From Promerops cafer (Eukaryota > Chordata > Aves > Passeriformes > Nectariniidae): a stretch of DNA of 64,000 nt. Below the pieces are notes generated by a model. That model made no database searches, was not told the origin of the DNA, and saw only the letters and a program-made list of their open reading frames with translations. This document shows, in pieces, positions 12,396 through 24,300 of this stretch (positions are counted from its first letter, which is position 1; each line of letters opens with the position of its first letter). Made by a program: the position numbers and the translations under genes. The stretch lies in assembly GCA_013398275.1 (NCBI GenBank), contig VZSE01009986.1, forward strand, positions 406,400 to 470,399. The letters are read 5' to 3'.

Positions 12396-15300
12396 CTTTA
12401 CATCACAGAGGGATACAATTATTCACTACAGAACTAAGGGTGATTTATTCCACATTTGCTCAAACTTCATGCACTTCATCTATATTTTAAATACACGATG
12501 ATGGATTACAAAATATTTCTTCAAGGATGCACGAATACCTTCGCATTTTCAGTATGATGTTACAACAAATTTCTCTAGTAAACTGAAATATTAAAAAAAG
12601 ATTGTTGCTGATGTTATCATTTATATTACGTATACAGACATGAAAAAGATTATTAACAATCCCCTAAACACAATTAACGACTGCAGGAGATGATGAATAA
12701 ATGCATTTATGACAGAGATGATGGAGAGCTTTCACAATTCCAATAACTCATATTTCTTATGTATAAGATTAGCAATGATTTCAAAGTAGAAAATTACTGA
12801 GAACCTTGGAGGTTTCATATTAGCAGACAGCTTTCATCTTTCAAACAAGGAAAAAAGCCCAGAAAACCCAACCTAAGCAATTTCATTCCAATACCACATT
12901 GACAACTCTTACCTCTTGCTCGTGTTCTATTCTCATGCTGGGGTTTGCATTTACTTCCAGTAACATGGGCTTCAAGTTTTTCAGCAGGAGAATGTCAAAC
13001 CCTAAAATCTGTGCATAACAAGCAATATGTTACTTTAGTTCTACCCAGAGTGTTCTACAGAATGCGGTGTTTGTCCATATGGCAACACTGAGGAGAAATA
13101 AACATTTGAGGGGCAGAAAGGAAATAACTGAGAAACTCTACACAGTGCTGAATAACTCCAGAAGCCACTTGTCTCCCATACTAATGGCTCCTTTCACACC
13201 ACCCACATCCCTAAACACTGCAGCTGCCAACATGGAATCGTGGCACCCGTGACAAGGGGGTCTTAAAATTGCCAGGATCAAAACTGTGTTAGGCACCTGC
13301 AAAGCTTCACTGGAGTGAATACTGTCACTAACAAACCACACCCATTGAAAATTCTCTGTATCTGCTTAGGGCTGGCAGTAACACAGGTCAGGAGACTGAG
13401 GTTTGACTTGGCTGAGGAGCTCTGAACTCCCACCAGTGAGCAGCACCATAACTAGAGAAGTCTTTTAGAAAAGGCATTAAACACCCAGAAGATCAATCTA
13501 TGCATAGAAATAACTGCATTCTTGGTAGAAATTCCAACTTACCTGGAAGCAAGTTGGGCCAGGCTTTCCTGCTGGTATGTCAGACTGATAGTACACTTTC
13601 AGTTCTGGTGTCAGTGCAATAATTGTTTTAATCACCAGTGAAATGATATCTGACCAGAGCTTTTTGACATCAGCTCCTCTGGAAGACAGTCTGCACAGAA
13701 TGCTTGAAAAAGTCCTCTTGCTGCCAGTGTTTACACTGTCAGAATGGATGAAATTCCCACTATGGATATTTAGTGAATAGTTGGTTAAGTGCATAAAAAC
13801 CTGGTGCAAATTTTTGAGAGTGGGTTCTTGATAGGGCTCTGTACAAAATCTAGAAAGTCCATCTTTGGCTATATAAATCTCTAAGGGTTCTAAGGATTTC
13901 AGCAGGACATAGAGACGAATATCAAATTTCAGTTTGTCCACGAGCAGTGGTTTGCAGATGTATTCCTGGACCACAGCTGGCCGGCTCTGGATGCTCCCTG
14001 TCAGCCTGATGTCACTTGGGTCTTTGATGAGGTAGATTCCATCCCCCTGGCAGCCTCCATCAGGCTTTACAATAAAAGTGGGCTTCCAGGATGGATTGCT
14101 GTCTTTCATCATACGAACCTAGAAGGAAAAGCATTACAGTGAGAGGCACTAACTGGGGAAGGGAAGAAGGGCTGGTACTGTGAAAGCCAGTAAACAAAAA
14201 TAAATAAAAATAGCATGAATACATCACCAGAGTAGTAAACACCATGCAAAAAAGGCAGAAGATGAACAGTGCTGACAAGCACAAGGAGAAACAAAAATGC
14301 ATGAGTAGGGAATTACTAGTACAGATAAAAGGTCATTTTATTTAACAAGCCATTGTATAAATCATTTCAGGAACTTCTTTTTAATGTTCTGTTCCAATTT
14401 ACAGAAGGAAATGAGGTATATCTCATGAGATCCATTTTAGTAGTCACTAATGTATATGAAACTGCAAAGTTAAACTTTCATGCTGCATTCTGAACAACTA
14501 CTGACAAAGACAATCATTAACTTAAGGAAAGGTGCCTTATTTATTGAAGTATGAATGCAAATACTACCAGAAGGAGGAAAACTGAAGTAAAAAATTGTCA
14601 CTAACAATACCTTTTTTCCACCACTGAAAATATTTCACCATCAGATACCCAGTGTTAATAAAACTGGGGAATGCTGAACCATGTACATTACTATGCCACT
14701 GACACACCTGCTAAATATCAGAGCTTTCATGTTACATGCATATTTCCCACTACCTAAATAAATTCTAGTTTATTTATTACTTGTACAGCAAAAGCCAGAA
14801 CTGCATACACGGGGATGCCTCAGTCAGAAATGAAATTGAGAAAGAAAGGGGAGCCCTAACAAAGAAAGCAGCTGAAGAAACGCAGGATGCAGGCTAGCAG
14901 GTTTATCAGCTACTCATGGGATTCAGGCCAATAAAGCACTCAAAACCTCTTCCTTCCAAAACAGAGGGATGTCCCAGCAGTGACTGCTCCCTTCTTGCAC
15001 TGTCACATTTTGGGGCCCCAGCCCTGCAGCTGCTCTCCCTCTCCCTGCAGCCAGGCACGTGCTGAGCCCTATTGGAGATCTGCTTTTACCCTGTGGCTCA
15101 CCAGCAACGACTGGAGATTGACTTTTAGAAGCCTGAGGACAAAAGCTAACAAAGAAAGAACAAATCAGTTGCCACCATCAGCCCTGGAGAATGAAAGAGG
15201 AAAAAAATCAGCCCACAGGAAAAGGCTGAGCATGGTCAGATCAGTGTGAGAGCAGCAACCTCTGCTGTAACATCAGGCTGCTGACCCCCAGGAGAGGCCC

Positions 15301-18300
15301 AGCTCTGTCAGCAGTGACATTCCCAAGGCCTCAAGGACTTCTGGCTCCACCCTGCCCAGTTATTTATTTCACTGAGAAAATACACTGCTAAAAGCCTCCC
15401 TACCAGCTGCAGCAGAAATTCAAGATCCATTATCCAGACTAGGATTTTTCTCACAGACAGGTGTCACACTGACTCAGTGAAAGATCCTTCCTCAAAATAG
15501 GTCACTCTGAGGGATAAAACGCCTCAGTGGAGGTCAGGCTTACATAAATGGCATGTGGATAAATAGGTCCAAGTAGATCAGAAGGCCTAGATGAGCAGAG
15601 AAGGAAAGCAGGATTTATGTCCTAGTCTTTTTACCACTATAGAATAATCTTCCCCTGATGTGACATTACCCTGCAGAGCAGAGGAGTTCTCTGGTTCACC
15701 GTTGTTAAAGTCAGCACCACAGAGAGACACCTGGTTAGTCTGAACCCTTCATGAGCAAACACACCCTGCTGTGACTCCTGCTGAACACACAAAGTGCCAA
15801 TCGTGCCCTCCTAGGGCAGAAAATAGTGAAGAACCTCTGTGACACCAGGTGGAAGCATCTGCCCCCCAGTCCCACATCTGCTGTTCACCCCTCAGGCTAC
15901 GTCGGCTCTGCTCCAGCAGCACCTTTCCAAAAGAGATGATGCTTTCCAGGGACTATTGCTCAAGATGAAAAAGAATCTGCCTTTCAAAATATTGCACTCT
16001 AACAACCACTGGTCTCTGAGATCTTTCTTCTCTTAAAACAGAAAGCAAATCATTTTCTCCATCATTTTCTATTCCATTTTTTTAATTGACTAAAAGGCCT
16101 GGGTATTATTCAGGCTTTCTAGTCCATCAAAACCTACACATGGCAGCTGAAGATAGGCTGGTGGGGAAAGGGGGAATAGTAATCCAGAGTAAGTCTCAGT
16201 CTGTTTTTCAGCAGATTTACTGTCTTGAAGAAAACAGATGGTTTCTTGATCTTCAAGGAAATTCCCAACAGTCATCTTCACATTCTCCACAATCCCCTCA
16301 ACTATATTCTTGCAAATTCTCATTATGAGGGGGCTTGTCCAGACTTAGAAAATTCTGTCACGTAGGAAAATGAGTTTATATGAAATGAGATATTTCTGTG
16401 TCCTTTGCTTGACAGAAGGAAATCATCTTTAAAAAACATGTAAACCATTTACAGTTAACAGCAAGAGAAGAGTTTGGTGAGAATCTGTGGGTTTGGCTTT
16501 CGTGAGGAAACACAGGCTGAATGAGTATAGAATTCTGGAAGAAAATGCATATAATGGGCTATAAGATCTGACAGCACAAAGACTGGAATATTCATGCCTA
16601 TGCCTAAGAGGTATCCAAAAGCTGAAAACCTGATTAAACCACCAAAAATATGCTGTGCTGGAAATTAGACCATCCAAATTAGATTCTTATTAAAAATTAA
16701 TCATACTGGCCTATTCATCATCCTCACAGACAACACAAAGAAGGAAGTATGAGAACAATCACAGTCCTGGTTTGAATCCCAAGCTAGTTACTCTTCAGAA
16801 ATTGGAATTTCACGTTAGAAATAAGTCCTTAGCACACACATTTCAACAGATTCTTCCCTGCTAGTGAAGGAGCAATGACTGCAGCACCTGAGAGATTTGC
16901 TTATCTGTAATTCATCTTTTGTTACAGTGACATGATAGTACAAAATGTTTTAGAAAATAAGAAACTGGAATATTGAATAAGAATATTGAAAATAGCTAAA
17001 TATATATTTACTTAGTAAAATGAACTTTTAAGCCCTTGATGAAAGCACCTATCACCATCTCATTTCAATATAAATGACACTAAGGGAACTACCTTTTTGT
17101 TAGTATTTCCAGTATGAAGCTCATCCACCACAACTCCAGTGCAGTTTTCTCAATTACTGGCTTTCAAAGCACAGAAGATTAATATTAGATTACCTGTAGT
17201 GTTTTATACTTGAATCTAGGTATAGGGGAAAGCTGACAGCATTTGATTTCATTATTGATAGATATGTATGAAAAAGTTCACTATCATGACTACAGAAGTG
17301 AGGCACAATAAGGATATTTGAGAGAGAAATTGTTTTGAAATGTTGCAGTGCATCAGGAGGAGGCAGCAAGATTTAAATTCTCATGGAGTTTCTTCTTTCA
17401 ATAATCATTTCTATTACAGGCAAAATCTCACAGGTGATCATTTCTCATCCAGCCCTTTGCAACAAAATCCTGCACTACAAACAGCACCAAACCATCTTCT
17501 TGTGTCTAACCCACACCTGCCCTGACACAGTTTGACTTTTGACAATTAACATGTTCCAGAGTGTTCCAGTTCCTCCAGGGACAGGTCTGACATGCAGGCA
17601 CCACCAAAGCTCTCCCCACTTGTCTGTTGTGAACAAGCTGAAATGTAGACTCGGAGAGCAGTTTTGGCAGCATTAGTGCTGCAAAGCAAACAAAACCACA
17701 TATGAACAAATAAACAACAGAAAGGACTGGAGAACTCCTGCTGAGAACTCACCAAACTTCAAGTGAAAAGTGCTCTGAACCTTTTACGGTTCACAAGGGG
17801 TTCGGAACGTTTTGGGTTGTACTTTTTCTTGTTCCGGAGGGGTTACACTCCTAACTTGTGCTAAGTGGAACATAAACTCTTACAGCATCAAATATAATGT
17901 TTGATAACAAGAAGTATGCTTTTCTCCAACACAGATGGAAGAGCATATGCAGAGGAAACTCCGAGGAGTGTGCTAGCGGGCATCTGTTCCTCTTGGAACG
18001 GCGGCGCAGGAGCGGGGGCAGAGCCGCGCTACCTCGCAGCGCCCCCTGGTGCCAGCTGGCGGCGCTGCCTGCGCCCCCACCGGCCCGTCCCCGCCACCCC
18101 CTGCCCCTCGCCACGCTCTGCCCCGGCCCGGGCGCGCTCATCCTGGCTAAACTGCTGGGGTCTTTACACTCCTTCTACAGACGGGTCTTACAGCAGCGCC
18201 GTGGCAGTGACACAGCCCGCTGAGAGAGTGTCTATTAACATATGTTAATGAATTCAATTGGATTATGAATATGGTAATTACCTAAAAAGTTGCACTCAGG

Positions 18301-21300
18301 ATAAGAGTCTGTTAAAGCCCAGACCTTTATTCTCTCCTATTTCCAAGCAGAGCCTACTCTAGGATGCAAGAACACCCTGGGTGAGTCAGTCAGGGTTAAA
18401 CAAACACATATAATATTTTAAAGTATTTGTAATAACAGAACCAAACACCAACACACAGCATCACTCTTTCAAAAAAAAAAAAAGCTGAAAAAGAATGGCG
18501 TTTAATTACATTCTGAATATTTCAACAAAACAGCAGTTTGACATGAGATGATGTGAATGGATTTAACAAGGCACAGAACAAAATGCTCTTCAGAAGAGTT
18601 TGGGTACAACAAGCCAAGTGGACTAAAAGGATTTCAGTGGCAATGAACCTGGTGAAGCACCACACTCCCCACATTGTACTGGAACCTCCTCAGGCCAGCA
18701 GAACATGCAGGGCTGATGCTTCTACCAGGTTCAATTTTCAGATACCTCTCCTGGCACACAGAGAAACAGACTTGCTTTGAAGTTTATTCCAGAACGTAAC
18801 AAACAAAGCTAACATCCAGACATCCAGACCACGACTGATCCCAGGCAAACTGGAAAAGATGCCATCCATAGTCCCCAGGTGTGATTTTAAATAATCTGGT
18901 AGGTATAGAAGAGTAAAGAATGATGTGGATACAATATCCAACAAGTTACAGCATTCTGAGAGTAAAAGTTACATACCTCAGCCACAAAGAGGGGCAGTTC
19001 TTCTGGCAGAATCCAGGATCGAGGGTAGAAGTTGTATTCCAGAGGAAACAGATCTTGCATTATTCTCATGGCCCGACTCAAGGTTATTTTCCGAACCGTC
19101 TCCATCATGCCTGGGAAGAGAACAAAGTTACAAAAACCCCACACTGAAGTCTCATCCTAACAGTAAATGTATCATTTCAGAGTATCATGACTCACCTGGC
19201 TGGGAAGGCACTCTGGTCATTGCTGTCAATAAAACTGAACATCTTTTGAGATTTAAAATCTAACACAATAATTTTGGCATTCCCCTGCCATATTTACTAT
19301 TGTATGTGTTTCTGTATAATATTAGAAAAAAATTGATTCTCAAAAATACAGCTCAGAATAAAAGACAGCTTTAGTCAAATATTAACTAGTGCCTTTGCCA
19401 TAATCCAAAATTATTTTTCTCATCTATCATTCCAGGAATAGGTACAAATGCAACCTAAATGCAATCAACCACTTTGGTGTACTTTGCATTTAAGTGTCTG
19501 CATCACAAAGAACAGGTTATTTTGTGAACAGCCAAACAAACATTTGCTGAAGTCTTATGTCCATTTGGAACATGGTTAAAAAGCTATTTTTATGGAAAAG
19601 TTTCTGGTAAAACCCTGCATCAAATTAGCACAACATTCCTGGAAATCAGGTCTAGTTCTGAAGAGCACTGGTTTGATTCCTGTGCAGCCACTTGTTAACC
19701 AGGTAGAAGCCAAAATACAGACAGGTAACATTCATCTAACACTGATTTAAATCATCAGAAAACAACACTATCCTACACCTGAGTGGGAACTTCCCTCAGG
19801 CATGAGAAATTCAGGGTAAATAAAGCCTGGAGTTCGATATCGAGGTTCTTATGCTCACAGCACACTAACAGCAGCCATAAATCTGAAGTAAAGGGCTTAG
19901 ATAAGTCAATACCTAAGCTCTTAGCTCTTATTTAGAGAGATCTCAACAGGGATTAAATGAGAAAAAAAGGAGCTTAAAAAAAATAGAAGAGTCATCATAA
20001 GATGAGGACTGACATGAACTCTTCAATATTAAAAAATCCATTTAAGGAATTCTGCTTTGAGCTTCTCCCTGAGATAAGCCAGAGTACGAAACAAAACAGA
20101 TTCTTTCCACTTTGAACCAAAACCAAATCCAAAGATACAGCACTGTTATCAATGCCAGATAACAGACAGTAATTGCATACTTCACTTAAATTATAGCCTA
20201 ACACTCTTCTTTTTCCTAACTTTACGTGCATGAAGTATTCTTCTCAACAAAACCACTTTCTCTCCAAAACAAATTTCAGTTCAGAAATTGTTCAAGACAC
20301 CCATTCTAATATTCCCACCCCCTCACCAAACCCAGTAATATGGCAAAAACCTGATAAGGCAGATAATTCACATTAAAAACCAGTAAGACACAAAACTAGG
20401 TCAAATAACCCTGTTTTTCAAGCATTTGTTTAAACTAGAAAGAGAGGTGAAGTACCTGGAAACTTGTTGACTTGCCCTGAGAAGATGTTGTTATCATGAA
20501 ATGACACCCCGTGCCAATAGATGTCACACGGCAAGCGGCGGCCAAATGGAAACTGCAAAAGAGAGCAGACAAGTTTTGAGCAATCTGGGAATACCTCCTC
20601 ATCCCTGTCTTTTCCAAACACTCATCTTGAGCATAAACCACTCAAGAAGAGTCTTCTGACTGTCAAAAAAAAACAGGCCCTGTATATTGGTTGCAAAACT
20701 GAGAATATTTGGATCAGCTCAAAGACTTTAAAGTGAACAAACCAAGAGAGGCTTTTAGAAACCAAACCCAAATGACTGAGGCAGGGGCTGTACTGAGAAC
20801 CCCCGAGCTTCTCATCAACCACAGGCAAGTTATAAATGTAAAGTGGACACTCAAAGCAAGATATTTAAGTGCAATAACTGTATTATTCATTTATATATAT
20901 CCAGTTACAAGTATTAATTTCTACGGGATTAATTCCTTTCTGGTACTAATAGCCTGTAATTAAAATAAAAGCTTGCAGTTCAATTAATCATTTGTTGAGC
21001 ATATATATTCCCACTATCAAGAACTAAGGCCATCATTTCAACAATATTAAGTATTCCAGGTTCTCTTCCTATTCATGCAAGATTTCACCATGAATTTGAA
21101 AACTGTAGTTTGTTTTCTATTATCAAAAAGATCACCTGTTTTTAAGCAGTCTGAAGAGCTCAGAAGCAGCACTGCCAATTCCTGAGAGCAAGTTTCTAAT
21201 AGTAGTAAAGTGGTTTATAAAAGACTCAATTAGTTTTGTGTAAAGAAGGTGCTCTTCTTTTTCACACTTATTCTCTTTGACACGGCCCCATTTATCAATC

Positions 21301-24300
21301 CGAAAAACCCCATTTTATCTGCAGCTCCATAAAGATGCCATTTAACTACCATATGGAATACAGTCACAGGAATAGCTTCTATTACTAGGCTACATCTTTT
21401 TCAAATAAATCTGCTATATTTAGCATTTTAGGACACATTTGCATTCATTATCTACCACCCTCATCACCCAGTGCCATTTACTTATTGAAAGAACCACAGT
21501 ATTTTGCAGAAACTTCTTGTTCTTTACTTGAAATGTAATTTTTTTATTTTAAAACATTTCTTTATGCAGTGGATCATTTTTCTTTGAGCATGACAGAAAA
21601 AAGAATTGCATAAACTTTTTGAGTGCATTACTTTATTTGCTACTTTAATTAAAGTTTCAGTTTCCTCAGTAAATAGCCTTGAAAAATTAATTTAAAATGC
21701 TAATTGAGCAATGCATCCTTTCTGTTTCCTTACTTGCAGGGATGAGAAACCCAATTTAACAAGAGCCAGTGGATTCTGCACTTATTTCATTATTATTCAG
21801 CCTGCAAAATCTGTTTTTGTACAAGTGAAAATTAATTCTGTTGGACTCTGAAAGACAATCAGTGGCCTTAACCTCTCTCCACAGGTATATCCAGAATACA
21901 GATGCAGCATTCGGTCTCAGAGTGCCCTTCCCACTAAAACCTGAACAATTTATTTATTTATTAAATGGAATTGAAATGAAAGGAACAAAATTTGCATTTA
22001 TATAACACTTTTCATCTACAGAGGATATCAAAGCTCTCTACAAACACTGCACAGAAATCATTTCACGACAGATGAGCAGTGAGCAGCTCTGGACAGGAAG
22101 ATGGGAGCACTGCACCCCCTTGTCAGAAATTTGGGACAGCACAGCAAGGGCCCTGCTCTTGAGAAATCATTATCTGGACTTATCCAACAGTGGGATCAAA
22201 CTCACCTTCTGAATGAGCTGGGCAGGATTCTGTAACCTCTGCACTACACTTTACATAAGAGTAAGAGAGAGGAGAGGAGCCAACAAGTTTGATTACCTGG
22301 CACCTCTGGCACTGCCAGGCAGATATAAATTAATCTTACTGAGGTGGGAGAGGCCTTTGCACCACATTCCCAGCTCCTGGTGTGGGGCAGTGCCTAAAAA
22401 GGAAAGGTGGCTGGAGCCATCCCTTTTTAAAATCTTTTAAATCTTTTTTAGTCAGATTTGGGCAACATTTGTCAGAAAAAAATAAACAAGGAGCCGTAAA
22501 GAGAATAGAGTTGTTTCGACAGCTTTGATACGATTAATAATCCATCATAGTCAAATCTGTCTGACAGGTCATTTCTACCTTTGGATTAGAAGCCAATAAT
22601 TTAAATTGTCTCACAGGTCACATCAGTCTGTTCCATCATGTTTAATGACAAGTTAAATGACTCGTCTTCCACTCAGCTTTTCCCAGCACAAAACCTGAAA
22701 CTCTCCCTACGCCTCCGTGCAGCTCCGGAACAGCGAGACAAATGAAATGCTCGACGCTGGGATATTTGATGCCTGGGACATCTGCTTCTCCCATTTTCCT
22801 GGTAATTGAAAGCTTGCTGAAGAAATAATTTATTAAGTGATGAATAAACTCGGGATGCAAGCTCAATTTGTGCCCATTATTTCATTTGGCATATCATGTT
22901 CATTTAAAGAATCTGACACGCTGGATCAGATGGTCGGAATTGGCACACGCATGGAAAACTCTGCAATGCTTCTGAAAAGGTCCACCCACACAGGCCTATC
23001 AAACCTGATTGTTTAATTTACTCAAAATTCCCACAGCTGAAAAAAAAAAAAAGTTGGTGGGTTTTTTTGTCTTTTGCTTCTGGTAACAGAATCTCAATGG
23101 TCAGTTTGCTGTCTTGCACTCCTTCACCTCTTCCCCACATATCAATGCCACAGAATATTTCACCAATTTTGCCAACCTTTAGAGTATTCTTCCCTTTTTT
23201 GTGTGTCTTATAATGACATTTACCATATGTCAGTTTACTAATGAATAATAAAATAATAAAAAATGGATATATGACACTGTAAGAATGCTATACATTAGAT
23301 AGAAAAGGTTATGGATCAAAAGGTGCCTACTTGAAAAAGCATTATACTGTTTCCTCCCAACAAAATATTCCAGCCAACACATCCAGCAAACAGCAGAAAT
23401 GAAACAAAAGCAAGAAGAGGAAAATGTAAAAGAAGTAGAGAGGGAAAAGGAGCAAAAGTATTATACAAGGGATAACAGTAGAATAGCAGTCCCTGACACA
23501 TCAGTATTTAAAACACATGCATTTCATTACTACTTCCAGGATTTGTTGGGGTTTTTTTTCATTATTTTCATGGATCCTGGAAGCAACACCCGTGTTCCCT
23601 CTGCTGGTCCTGCTGTAACAGTGCAACCAGCTCCAAGGCTCTGGCCATCCCTGACAGTGGTCTGACCAAATATTTTACTGCTATTTCTCTAAACATCTGA
23701 AAGGGAGAACTTTCAGAATTACATGTAGCTTGAATAAAGAATTTTCCTTGGATCTTATTAACCTATTTATAAGCTGAAGATTTATATTAATAGATCTTAT
23801 TTATATTAATAGATCTTATTAACCTATTTATAAGNAGATCTATCTTCTCAATTTTGTTAATTTTTCTCTTCAAATCCTGACCAGATCTTATTAACCTATT
23901 TATAAGCTGAAGATATACAGCAACACATGACAGTGACTTGTTCACAGGGAATGAGTTATCAGCCACCCAGATGGTGCAGTCAAAGCATCACAAAATTCCA
24001 CATTAGGCCTCTTCTTTATTAAGGGACAAAGTGGCCAGAGGAGGAAGCAACAAACAAAATGAAAAATATTGACCCAAGAAAGAGATGGAGGAGAGAGGAG
24101 ATTGAGGGAGACAGGGAACAAAGAGAGATGAAGTAAAGGCAGCAGCAAATGCTGTTGGGGGATGCAAAACAGGAAGGAAAAAGCTGATTAATGCAGCACA
24201 GAGATTCATGAGAGGAACAAGAGCTTGTGAAACAAGTCAATTAGTAGGAAAGACTATCAAGTGCAAGACAAATGCAAAACAGTGAAGTCTCAGGAAACTA

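Larger units (their letters stand above)
14119..18976 (-). other. TTLL11 intron 3
   Basis: A 4.86-kb intron between exons 3 and 4. It is mostly AT-rich and featureless. The exception is 17760-18230, a CpG-rich patch with a CTCF-like site. Short open frames here have no protein-like character. Confidence 0.9.

Noticed and set aside
17897..18248. Two open frames of 108 and 115 codons in the intronic CpG island
   Set aside because: Arg/Ala/Pro-rich compositional frames without splice context or similarity.
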